64,000 nucleotides of DNA from CAYYNQ01 sp964473105 (GTDB lineage: Bacteria; Sumerlaeota; Sumerlaeia; MVZB01), in NCBI GenBank assembly GCA_964473105.1, contig CAYYNQ010000067.1, forward strand, positions 1-64,000, given 5' to 3'. Under the pieces are notes generated by a model. It was not told where the DNA came from, searched no databases, and saw nothing but the letters and a program-made list of their open reading frames with translations. Made by a program: the position numbers and the translations under genes. The stretch's first letter is position 1, and each line of letters starts with the position of its first letter. Of the stretch, positions 39,976 through 48,154 are shown piece after piece.

Positions 39976-41697
39976 TCATTCAGCGTGCTCAAGCCGCGAT
40001 GACGTCACTTGTTCCCCCTGAACGCCTGTTGTTTTGAAAATCCCGGCCAAAAGATGATGCAGGCTGAGCCCGCAGACAACGCCAAACCCACAGGCAAACA
40101 AAAGCATGAAGGGAAGGACAAGCCATTGCCCGTTGAGAATACAAAGATATACGGTCCATGCCGAGTAGGCGGAGAAAAAGAACTCAATCCCGGGCGTCAA
40201 CACCTGCCCCGGAAGGCTATATCCTGCTCGGGACCGACTGGACGAACCCCCGTGTTGGTCGTGACCACGGGGTCCATGTTCCCCGATCTTGCGTGGGGAG
40301 ATGTTTTTTGGTGTCCGAATGAACTCGCCGCCCCCTGAAAGCCATCCCCGAATTACCGCCCGCGTGTTATTGACGGCCATGCCGATTCCAATTCCCATCA
40401 ACAACGGCATCAGAACAAAACTGCGTGATGGTCTTTGGCCGGCCCCGACTGATGCCGTCAAATAGAAGATGACGATCGAAACGCTCGATGCACAAAAAAA
40501 CGGGAGATCCCACCAGAGCAGGTTTTTCAGGGCGGGATGATTGCCCTGAAGTGCGACCGGGGCCAGCAGGACAGCCAGCATCAGCATCAGGCCGTAACAG
40601 TGGTTGTTCAGCAGGTGGACAGATGCTTCGAACTTGCATCTCAGTGGAATCCGGCTCCGGATCAGGCTGGGGAGGATCTTGCGTGCCGTCTGGATCGAGC
40701 CCGTGGTCCATCGCTCCTGCTGGCTTTTATAATCCCGGATATTGGCAGGGAGATCCGCCGGGGTGGTGATTTCGTTCATATAAATGAACTCCCAGCCCTT
40801 GAGTTGGGCCCGGTATGAAAGATCAAGGTCTTCTGTCAGTGTATCATGCTTCCAGCCACCGGCGGACTCGATGGCTGATCTGCGCCACACACCCGCGGTG
40901 CCGTTGAAGTTGAAAAAACAACCCATCCCGTAGCGAGATGTATGCTCGACCACGAAATGCCCGTCCAGAAGAATTGCCTGGATTCGTGTCAGGAGTGAGT
41001 ATTCCCGATTGTCATGTTCCCACCGGGTTTGGACCATCCCCACCTTGCGGTTCAAAAAAGCACCGACCGTGTTCAGCAGAAAATCCTTTGGTGGGATGAA
41101 GTCTGCATCGAAAATTGCAATGAGTTCTGAATGGTCCTGCTCCATTCCCGACTGAAGGGCCCCGGCCTTGTAGCCGTGTCGGTTGGGTCTCCGGATATGC
41201 TTGATCCGTATTTTTCTATCACTCAGTTTCCGGACAAGTGCGGCGATAATTTTGCACGTATCATCCGTTGAGTCGTCAAGCACCTGTATTGTCATCCGGT
41301 CTGTGGGGTATTGAATGGATGCGGCTGCCCGGATGATCCTTTCCGCGACAAATCTTTCATTAAAAATGGGCAATTGGACAAGAACGGACGGAAGATCCTC
41401 GAGGGATGGTTGAGGCTGGGTCGGCCTGTGGTTGCGCAGGCGATAATACTGGAACACCAGCCAGAGCCGGTGCATGCAGAATGTCGAGAGCAGAAACCAC
41501 ACTGAATAGTATAGCGGAACAAGCAGGTATGGGTTGACCAGGTTGTGCAGGGATTGGCGTGGATCCACCGGGTTTCTCCTGTCCGGATTCGGGGAGCGGG
41601 GAATATCAGGGATATAAACATACCCGTTTTTCCGGGTGAATGAATAAAAACCTTGCGGATGTGATGAGAGGTCCTGGCCGGTTTTGAACGTATTCAT
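39976..41697 (-). CDS. Family 2 processive-type glycosyltransferase (cellulose synthase-like)
   Basis: Inner-membrane GT2 enzyme. An N-terminal membrane helix (YLLVPLYYSVWFLLSTFCMH) precedes the cytosolic GT-A domain with SVLVQLPIFNE, VLDDSTDDT (D,D), IFDADF (DxD), TLTEDLDLSYRA (catalytic TED) and QQERWTTGS (QxxRW). Together these are the signature of processive or beta-glucan/mannan-type synthases. Four or more C-terminal helices follow, with a basic soluble loop between (about residues 440-485). The start is uncertain: ATG 41697 is used (573 residues), although the frame stays open to a TTG at 41904 and neither has a convincing ribosome-binding site. No PilZ domain or partner subunit is seen. 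The polymer is unknown. Confidence 0.88.
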   Translation of the reverse strand: MNTFKTGQDLSSHPQGFYSFTRKNGYVYIPDIPRSPNPDRRNPVDPRQSLHNLVNPYLLVPLYYSVWFLLSTFCMHRLWLVFQYYRLRNHRPTQPQPSLEDLPSVLVQLPIFNERFVAERIIRAAASIQYPTDRMTIQVLDDSTDDTCKIIAALVRKLSDRKIRIKHIRRPNRHGYKAGALQSGMEQDHSELIAIFDADFIPPKDFLLNTVGAFLNRKVGMVQTRWEHDNREYSLLTRIQAILLDGHFVVEHTSRYGMGCFFNFNGTAGVWRRSAIESAGGWKHDTLTEDLDLSYRAQLKGWEFIYMNEITTPADLPANIRDYKSQQERWTTGSIQTARKILPSLIRSRIPLRCKFEASVHLLNNHCYGLMLMLAVLLAPVALQGNHPALKNLLWWDLPFFCASSVSIVIFYLTASVGAGQRPSRSFVLMPLLMGIGIGMAVNNTRAVIRGWLSGGGEFIRTPKNISPRKIGEHGPRGHDQHGGSSSRSRAGYSLPGQVLTPGIEFFFSAYSAWTVYLCILNGQWLVLPFMLLFACGFGVVCGLSLHHLLAGIFKTTGVQGEQVTSSRLEHAE

Positions 41698-42081
41698 TAC
41701 AAGGGTGCACGATGGATGGCATCCCATGCGATGCGATGGCGCATATTTTTTCAGGCCGGGATTCCCTGATATCGAGGAAACCCGATTGGACGGCTGATGA
41801 TCCGGCCTATGACCTCTAGGGTGATACTGTTTGTGATCGTTTCGGACAGTCAGGGACTTAATGCGGCAACCGGGGAGATATTCCATGTTATTGAATACAT
41901 ACAAGTTATATTTTACGAGGGGTTTCCTTCAGCCATGGCGGCCTGACTTCGGAGAATTTGATAAAAACAGATGATCTGGATTTGCCCTTATCGGGGTGGT
42001 TTTCGGTTCAGGTTGAGGTTTTAATGTTAAGGGGCGATGATTCATTTTACAGGTGGATTTGACAACTGATCGAACCCCCGG
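41698..42081. other. 384-bp intergenic region (GT2 / panC)
   Basis: AT-rich around 41880-41970 and 42010-42060. If the upstream TTG start of the GT2 gene is used, the left 207 bp are coding. A candidate panC promoter lies at 42013-42041. No other element was recognised. Confidence 0.45.
42013..42041 (+). promoter_or_regulatory. Candidate promoter of panC
   Basis: TTGAGG (42013-42018), 17 bases, GATGAT (42036-42041); each matches 4/6 of the sigma-70 consensus, 40 bp before the panC ATG. Confidence 0.3.
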
Positions 42082-42948
42082 ATGGACCATGGGACGCATG
42101 CCCAAATGTTAAGGTTTGATACACCTGAAGCCTATCAGGAACAGTGTCTCGAGTGGAGGAGGCGTGGATTGTCCCATGTCCTGGTGCCTACAATGGGGGC
42201 GCTTCATGAGGGCCATGTCCTGTTGATCAACACCGCCCGTGAAATTGCCGAGCGGGTCAGTGTCAGTATTTTTCTCAATCCCACTCAATTCGGTCCGGAT
42301 GAAGATTTTGAGGCATATCCCCGCCCATTGGAGGCCGATCTTGAGATTTGTCGGGATCTGAAGGTTGACGTGGTCTTCGCCCCGGATGCTGCCTTGGTAT
42401 ATCCCGACGGATTCAGGACAACTGTCCGCGTCAGTGGATTTGGTGAGGGGCTTTGTGGCAGATATCGACCGGGTCATTTCAACGGGGTCACGACCATCGT
42501 GTCAAAACTTTTCAACCTGGCCCTGCCAACGGACGCGGTTTTCGGGTGGAAAGATGCGCAGCAGTTGATCGTTCTGAAACGATTGGTCAAAGACATGAAC
42601 ATGTCCATTGTGATGCATGGAGTGGAGACGGTTCGGGAGCCGGATGGCCTGGCATGCAGCACGAGGAATGTTTACCTTGATCCGGATGGGCGTGTGGTGG
42701 CCGGTCTTGTCTATGAGGGGTTGTCCGCCGCACGGATTGCCTTCGCCGGGGGTGAAAACCGTACGGCGGAACTTGAATCGATCATTCGTGTCGGGCTGGA
42801 GAAATCCTCCCTGATTAACATCCAGTATATTGAATCGTGTTCCATGTCCACCCTTGAGCGCATCAGGACTGTGGAGCCCGGGAACACCCTAATAGCAACG
42901 GCCGTCATGATCGGGGAAGTGCGTTTGATTGACAATATCAGGCTCTGA
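42082..42948 (+). CDS. panC: Pantothenate synthetase
   Basis: ATP-dependent joining of pantoate and beta-alanine. It has the nucleotidyltransferase motif VPTMGALHEGHVLLI (HIGH-like), SIFLNPTQFGPDEDF, LCGRYRPGHFNGVTTIV, VFGWKDAQQL (position usually FG-E/Q-KD; Trp here) and EPDGLACSTRNVYL, the KMSKS-like loop. The length of 288 residues is normal. The ATG at 42082 has no clear ribosome-binding site; the ATG at 42106 is an alternative that would trim eight residues before the conserved domain. panE follows 286 bp downstream on the same strand, so two consecutive pantothenate genes are together; panB is not seen. Confidence 0.95.
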   Translation: MDHGTHAQMLRFDTPEAYQEQCLEWRRRGLSHVLVPTMGALHEGHVLLINTAREIAERVSVSIFLNPTQFGPDEDFEAYPRPLEADLEICRDLKVDVVFAPDAALVYPDGFRTTVRVSGFGEGLCGRYRPGHFNGVTTIVSKLFNLALPTDAVFGWKDAQQLIVLKRLVKDMNMSIVMHGVETVREPDGLACSTRNVYLDPDGRVVAGLVYEGLSAARIAFAGGENRTAELESIIRVGLEKSSLINIQYIESCSMSTLERIRTVEPGNTLIATAVMIGEVRLIDNIRL

Positions 42949-43188
42949 TTTTACGCTGATGTGTGTTACGAGACATTGTGGTAGGCCATTGAGATGACAT
43001 TTCTCCCGCGGGGGGGCGGTGTGCCATTGAGCGCGGATCCTGATCAGGCGTGCACGGGTGAATATTGTGCCATGCCCGTATTTTATTGTCCGGCTCCATT
43101 GATCGAATATCTCCCCGGATTCACAGGGGCCGTTCGCGAAGCCTATCAGCCTGTCCTGGATCTATACTCGTTTTCGTGATTCTGGAAT

Positions 43189-43194
43189 TATAAT
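43189..43194 (+). promoter_or_regulatory. -10 element of a possible panE promoter
   Basis: A perfect TATAAT lies 40 bp before the panE ATG, but no TTGACA-like hexamer is found at 16-18 bp. The rest of the 286-bp panC/panE gap shows a 10-bp palindrome, CCTGATCAGG, near 43040. Confidence 0.3.
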
Positions 43195-43234
43195 GATGCC
43201 TGCGGATAAACGCTGCTTTTGAAAAGGAGTCCAA

Positions 43235-44164
43235 ATGCGAATTGCCATCATGGGTGCCGGTTGCCTGGGGGGTTACTATGGGGGGCTGTTGGCCCGTGCT
43301 GGTGAGGATGTGACCCTGATCGCCCGTGGTGTACACCTCGAGGCGATCGGGGCGAATGGATTGACAATCGAAAGACCCGGTTCCGGCGGGTTCAATATCC
43401 CAGTCCAAGCCACCAGTGATCCCGCCGGGGAGGGGTATATGGATTTCATCCTGTTTTGTGTCAAAGCCTATGACACTGAACCGGCCGTGGAATTGATTCG
43501 GCCCATCGTCGGGCCGGACACCTTGGTTGCAACGATCCAGAACGGGGTCGACAGCCGGGAACGGATCGAGCGAATACTCGGAGTTGGACATGTTATTCCA
43601 TGTGTGACCTTTCTTCAGTCCGTGATCCATGATCCCGGTGTGATTCACGTCAGGAATAACGGAATTCTGTCCATTGGCGAAGGCAAGGACCCGCTGAATC
43701 ATGATCTTCAGCAGGTTCTTGGTGTATTGGAGGGTGCCGGGATCGATGTTGAGTTGCATTCCGATATTCAGCGACATCTGTGGGAGAAGTTTGTCGCCCT
43801 TTGCGGTATTGGATGTGTTGAGGTCTTGACCCGCCTGCCGGTCGGGCCGATGATGGCCTGCCCGGAGACAAGGGAAATGAACCGTAGGGCCCTGCAGGAG
43901 GGGGTGGCTGTTGCCCGTGCGGCTGGCATTCTGATCGCTGATGACTTCGTGAAGAGAATTATGGATTTCGTAGCAAATGAAATTCCGCCGACACATAGGC
44001 CATCGATGTATTTTGACCTGATTGCCGGCCGACGGATTGAAATAGAGGCCCTGAATGGAGAGATGGTTCGACGGGGGCGGAGGTACGGGGTCGCAACTCC
44101 GACTCACTTCGTGATTTACGCTGGCTTGAAACCCTATCTTGACGGTGCCCCCGAAATATCCTGA
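43235..44164 (+). CDS. panE: 2-dehydropantoate 2-reductase
   Basis: NADPH-dependent reduction of ketopantoate to pantoate for coenzyme A synthesis. The Rossmann motif IMGAGCLGGYYGGLLARAG (about residues 5-23) is followed by FCVKAYDTE (conserved Lys), TIQNGVDSRE and the C-terminal helical domain with WEKFVALCG (catalytic Lys region), RPSMYFDLIAGRRIEIEALNG (catalytic Glu and Ser/Asp of the ketopantoate site). The length of 309 residues is normal. The start is well fixed by AAGGAG 6 bases before the ATG. The gene ends convergent with the symporter gene, 100 bp away. Confidence 0.94.
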   Translation: MRIAIMGAGCLGGYYGGLLARAGEDVTLIARGVHLEAIGANGLTIERPGSGGFNIPVQATSDPAGEGYMDFILFCVKAYDTEPAVELIRPIVGPDTLVATIQNGVDSRERIERILGVGHVIPCVTFLQSVIHDPGVIHVRNNGILSIGEGKDPLNHDLQQVLGVLEGAGIDVELHSDIQRHLWEKFVALCGIGCVEVLTRLPVGPMMACPETREMNRRALQEGVAVARAAGILIADDFVKRIMDFVANEIPPTHRPSMYFDLIAGRRIEIEALNGEMVRRGRRYGVATPTHFVIYAGLKPYLDGAPEIS

Positions 44165-44264
44165 CCAGGCAATTATTCGGGTCGTATTAAGCCCGGTTAT
44201 GGTGGATTGCGGAGTCGTTCTTGCAGGCGGCATCAAGGGGATGTTTCAAGACGAATCCTACGGG

Positions 44265-45971
44265 TCACCAGAACACAACGAACACGAGCCAGGAAGCAAA
44301 GGCCAGCAGGAGACATGCAAGATATTCAGGTTTTATGTAGCGAGGTGCGTGGTCAAATGGATGTTCCAGGGGCGTTGATATATCATCCCGGCTGGAACTG
44401 AGCCAGTCACCTGCCGCCGCCCGGGGCGTCGGCCGATTTCCGTCATCATCCCTCGAGAATAGGGTGACAAGTATGATAACCAGGCCGGTGATGCTGACCG
44501 ACCAGATGTATGTGACCCAGCTATCCGTAAGCCATACAGGCATGTCTGAAAAAATTCGGGGGCACCATTCAAGCCAGTCCGGAACCCAGTCTTTTCCGGC
44601 CTGCCTTTTGAAGAATGCGGCAAGGCCGAAGGCCGAACCGCACAAGAGCCCAATCAGACCACTTTGCCGGCTTGCCCCCGTTAATGCGCCAGCCACGTAA
44701 ACGACGAGCAGGGGAGTGACAAAGACCGAGATCATGCCGGTAAAGGCCTTCATCATTGTTTCATTATCCCTGATATACGGCAGGTAGATGAAACCAACCC
44801 CAAGGATCATGGGTGTCGCAACACGCCCCACGATGACATAATGACTGTCCGATTGATTCCGGACAAGGAACCTCGCGTAGATATCCCGGGTAAACACGGC
44901 CGATAGAGCCGAGCCGGTTGAGTCGAATGTGCTCACGGCTGCCGCGACTAGCGCGGCAACCACCAGCCCGCGCAAGCCGGTTGTGAGGTGCTCCCTGGCC
45001 AGATATGGAAACAGGTGATCGGGCCGTGCATCCGGCAGTGACATGATCGCAGGATCCAGGGCTTTGCCATAGAGGCCGATCAGGATCACTGCGATCATGA
45101 TCGGTATGCTCAGGCCCACGCCGATGATGACCGCCATCTTCATGTCCCAGATCGAGCGTGAGCCCATGAGTCGCATTGTCTGTGTATGATTGACCGTGAA
45201 ATATCCGCAGCAGATAATGATCCAGGCCGCGATGACAAGAAACGGTGATTTTTCAAAACCCGTATTTCCGGCATACTGCCCGATGTGGGCCAGGTGCGTG
45301 GCATTTCCCCCGTCTTTCATGGTCATGTTTTCGAACGTGTCCATCATTCCCGACCACCCTCCGACCACGTTCGAGATAACGAAGAATATCACCAGCATGC
45401 CCATGATCAGGATAATGCTCTGCAGGGCATCGGTCATCACGACCGTCTTCAGCCCGCCCCAGGAAGTATAGACGGCGGCGAGGGCCACCAGTGCGAGGAC
45501 AATGGACCAGGACGTGCCTTTATCCATCCCGATCATTCCGGTCAACATGAGGTGGACGGACCATATCATCATTCCCAGGACAAATGTCCTGTAGAGAAGC
45601 TGGATCAGGACGCTGATAGCACGTGTCGCAGGACCAAATCTCGCCTCTAAGAACTCAGAATTCGTGTAACAACCTGCGCGGTATATGGCCGGAATCACGA
45701 GGAATGCTGCCAGGATGCCCCCGATGGAAAGGCCCAGCGTGTGTGCCGCAAGCACATGGATGCCATCATTGAAGACGAGGCCCGTATTCGACACGATGTC
45801 AAAGTTGTCGACGTTGGTTGCAAACATCGAGATCCCGATGGCCCACCAGGGTATGGATCGTTTGCCCAGGAACCACTCGTTGCTGCTGTGTGTTCCCCTA
45901 GCGAGGTAAAAACCATACAGAATGACAGCACCGTTGAGAATGAAGACAATGATCCAGTCCAGTGTTGTCAA
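44265..45971 (-). CDS. Sodium:solute symporter (SSS family)
   Basis: Inner-membrane Na+-coupled transporter of the LeuT fold. 568 residues with about 13 hydrophobic helices. SSS landmarks: GTHSSNEWFLGKRSIPWWAIGISMFATN (helix 1-2 sodium site), YTNSEFLEARFG, AVYTSWGGLKTVVMTDALQ (the family signature), VVAALVAAAVSTFDSTGSALSAVFTRDIY (helix 8 with the Na+-binding Ser/Thr). The start is a TTG at 45971 supported by GGAGGGAG 7 bases upstream. It is the last gene of an operon with FAD oxidoreductase, CoA-transferase and enoyl-CoA hydratase genes, so it probably imports their substrate, likely a carboxylate. The substrate itself cannot be read from the sequence. Confidence 0.88.
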   Translation of the reverse strand: MTTLDWIIVFILNGAVILYGFYLARGTHSSNEWFLGKRSIPWWAIGISMFATNVDNFDIVSNTGLVFNDGIHVLAAHTLGLSIGGILAAFLVIPAIYRAGCYTNSEFLEARFGPATRAISVLIQLLYRTFVLGMMIWSVHLMLTGMIGMDKGTSWSIVLALVALAAVYTSWGGLKTVVMTDALQSIILIMGMLVIFFVISNVVGGWSGMMDTFENMTMKDGGNATHLAHIGQYAGNTGFEKSPFLVIAAWIIICCGYFTVNHTQTMRLMGSRSIWDMKMAVIIGVGLSIPIMIAVILIGLYGKALDPAIMSLPDARPDHLFPYLAREHLTTGLRGLVVAALVAAAVSTFDSTGSALSAVFTRDIYARFLVRNQSDSHYVIVGRVATPMILGVGFIYLPYIRDNETMMKAFTGMISVFVTPLLVVYVAGALTGASRQSGLIGLLCGSAFGLAAFFKRQAGKDWVPDWLEWCPRIFSDMPVWLTDSWVTYIWSVSITGLVIILVTLFSRDDDGNRPTPRAAAGDWLSSSRDDISTPLEHPFDHAPRYIKPEYLACLLLAFASWLVFVVFW

Positions 45972-46014
45972 CGGTTGTCTCCCTCCGGTGTTTTATTTCG
46001 GTGCAGCGAGATTC

Positions 46015-46848
46015 TCATTGGCCCTTCCATTCCGGTTTCCGCTTTTCGACAAACGCCCGCGGCCCTTCGCCGGACTTCCAGTCTTCTGATTCATGCAGCT
46101 TGATCCCAACCGTGTCATAAAGGTCCCATGCGCGAAGTTTTCCGGTGTCGGGATATTCCAGCGGAAGATCCATGCTTTTGTGGAGCATTTCCTTGACAAC
46201 CCGGATGGCGACCGGTGAATGCTCGTTGATTTTTTCCGCCATTTCCGTTGCTTCCTCGACCAGGTGGTCAGGGGAGACCACCCTGTTGATCAGGCCCAGT
46301 CGCATGGCTTCATTCGCGTCGATCGGCTCACCTGTCAGCAACAACTGCGAGGCGAGTTTGTGCGGGATATGCCGGGGCAGGAAATGAATTCCGCCCGATC
46401 CGGGATAGCTTCCGACGTTCCTGATCTCTGGAAAACCAAAACTTGCGTTTTCTGACGCGATCACAATATCTGATGCCATGGCGATTTCAAGTCCCGCGCC
46501 AAGGCAGTAACCGTTGACCGCCGCGATGATTGGTTTCCAGATTTCGCGGTGGACCATGCCTCCCGCCTGGTAGGGTGAATCGGCTGCATCGCGCTGCAGG
46601 TCGGTCATTGCCTTCTGCTCATCCGTCATCTCGGCCATGGCCTTGATGTCGGAACCCACGCAAAAGGCCCTGTCGCCCTCGCCGGTCAGGATTGCGGTCC
46701 ACACCTCGTCGTCTTCCATGAAATCAGTCCAGATTTCAAACAACTCGGAGTTTGCATCAAAGCTGAGCGCATTCAGGACGTGGGGACGGTTGATGGTTAC
46801 ACGGGCGATCCGCCCCCTCTTCTCATAGATGACATTTTGATTTTTCAT
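46015..46848 (-). CDS. Enoyl-CoA hydratase/isomerase (crotonase) family protein
   Basis: Crotonase-fold enzyme acting on an acyl-CoA. Residues AFCVGSDIKAM (oxyanion-hole region), NGYCLGAGLEIAMASDIVIAS with the first catalytic Glu, and FGFPEIRNVGSYPGSGG with the second Glu are present, so hydratase activity is possible; isomerase or hydrolase variants share this pattern. The length of 277 residues is normal. It lies 43 bp before the symporter and 23 bp after the CoA-transferase. The ribosome-binding site is weak. Together with its neighbours it suggests hydration of a CoA-activated unsaturated or betaine-like acid. Confidence 0.88.
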   Translation of the reverse strand: MKNQNVIYEKRGRIARVTINRPHVLNALSFDANSELFEIWTDFMEDDEVWTAILTGEGDRAFCVGSDIKAMAEMTDEQKAMTDLQRDAADSPYQAGGMVHREIWKPIIAAVNGYCLGAGLEIAMASDIVIASENASFGFPEIRNVGSYPGSGGIHFLPRHIPHKLASQLLLTGEPIDANEAMRLGLINRVVSPDHLVEEATEMAEKINEHSPVAIRVVKEMLHKSMDLPLEYPDTGKLRAWDLYDTVGIKLHESEDWKSGEGPRAFVEKRKPEWKGQ

Positions 46849-46871
46849 GGCAATTGTGAGCCCGCCTTTTG

Positions 46872-48092
46872 CTAAATCACGTCTTCACGCCTGAGGATGC
46901 CGATCTCGTTGTCACTGTAACCGATGGATTTCAGGATTTCATCCGTATGCTGGCCCAGTGTTGGCGGTGCCGACCGGATTTTTGCCGGTGTCTTTGACAA
47001 CTTGTAGGGTATCCCCGGCATTTTCAACGGGCCGACCGGGCTGTCCACCGTCTCGACCATTCCATTGTGCAGGACTTGGGGATCAGTGAAAACCTCGGAA
47101 AGGCTTCTCACCGGAGCCACCCAAAGATCCTCCTTTTCCATGAGTTCCAGCCATTCCCCGGTTGTTTTGCGGGCTAACGCCTCTTCGATGATTTTTTCCA
47201 TCTGAACACGGTTCCTGTCACGGTTTTGGTCGCTGTCAAATCGCGGATCCTCCGCCAGATTCGGGATCTCCAGGACTTTCGACAGTTGCGACAACATATG
47301 GCAGCTTGAGATTGTAATGTATCCATCCCGGGTTTTATAAATGCCGTAGGGTGTCGGTAGGAACGGACAGGCATGCATCGTTGTGTCACGCCGGGGTTCA
47401 ATTCCGGTGTTGAGGTGATGAAGTGCCATTTCCGAAAGCGCGGCGATCGTTCCGTTCAAGAGATTTGTTTCGACCTCCTGTCCCTCGCCCGTACGCTGGC
47501 GGTGATAGAGCGCCCCCATCACACCGAATGCCCCGTAGTGGGCTCCCATTAGGTCTGAGATGGAAAATCCGATACCCATTGGACGACCGTCCGCAGCAGC
47601 ATTGACAGCCGCAAATCCACCCATTACCTGGGCCAGCAGGTCCTGGCCGGGTTTGTTGATGTAAGGGCCGTCCTTTCCCCAGCCCGAGGCTGAGACATAA
47701 ATAATTGAGGGGTTGATTTTGCAGCAGCCTGCGTAGTCAAACCCGAGGCGGGTCATGACACCGGGACGGAAGTTCTGGTAAACGACATCAGCATCCTTGA
47801 GCAGTTGGCGGACAACCTTCCTGCCCTTTTCCTGTTTGAGGTCGACCGCGATGCTTTTCTTGTTGCGGTTATGTGCCAGGTATGTGGCAGACATGAAGAC
47901 GCTGTCTTCAGGGTCCCGGCCATAGTTCCCGTTCTTCCCATAACGTACGTCGGGAAGTCCCGCGGCTGGCAGCCGCGGACGTTCAATCTTGATAACTTCA
48001 GCGCCCATGTCGGCCATCATCTGGGTCGCGTGCGGCCCCTGCATCATGATCGAAAAGTCAACGATCCGAATATTTTCAAGCGGGAGTGTCAT
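46872..48092 (-). CDS. CaiB/BaiF-type (class III) CoA-transferase
   Basis: Moves CoA between carboxylates. Family motifs: IRIVDFSIMMQGPHATQMMADMGAEVIKIERP at the N-terminus, FMSATYLAHNRNKKSIAVDLK, VVYQNFRPGVMTRLGFDY, ASGWGKDGPYINKPGQDLLAQVMGGF with the catalytic Asp (GQD), TGEGQEVETNLLNG and the small-domain ACPFLPTPYGIYKTRDGY. The length is 406 residues from ATG 48092, which follows GGGA; ATG 48131 is an alternative adding 13 residues. It is the activating enzyme of the operon and so sets the route as CoA-dependent. The acid is not identifiable, but such enzymes act on carnitine, formyl, mesaconyl, succinyl and aromatic acids. Confidence 0.9.
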   Translation of the reverse strand: MTLPLENIRIVDFSIMMQGPHATQMMADMGAEVIKIERPRLPAAGLPDVRYGKNGNYGRDPEDSVFMSATYLAHNRNKKSIAVDLKQEKGRKVVRQLLKDADVVYQNFRPGVMTRLGFDYAGCCKINPSIIYVSASGWGKDGPYINKPGQDLLAQVMGGFAAVNAAADGRPMGIGFSISDLMGAHYGAFGVMGALYHRQRTGEGQEVETNLLNGTIAALSEMALHHLNTGIEPRRDTTMHACPFLPTPYGIYKTRDGYITISSCHMLSQLSKVLEIPNLAEDPRFDSDQNRDRNRVQMEKIIEEALARKTTGEWLELMEKEDLWVAPVRSLSEVFTDPQVLHNGMVETVDSPVGPLKMPGIPYKLSKTPAKIRSAPPTLGQHTDEILKSIGYSDNEIGILRREDVI

Positions 48093-48154
48093 GGGTGTTT
48101 TATTTCCCTTCGTGTAATGAGTATAGGGCATGCTCTGGGTCTGAGGGGCGACTC

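Noticed and set aside
39778..40002. 74-codon plus-strand frame between rplS and the GT2 gene
   Set aside because: Overlaps the rplS promoter and the end of the GT2 gene, with no ribosome-binding site.
42994..43179. 61-codon plus-strand frame between panC and panE
   Set aside because: Short, no ribosome-binding site, no conserved-looking features; it covers the region expected to hold the panE promoter.
43121..44236. 371-codon minus-strand frame opposite panE
   Set aside because: Fully antisense to panE, which has a clear ribosome-binding site and motifs; no recognisable protein features.
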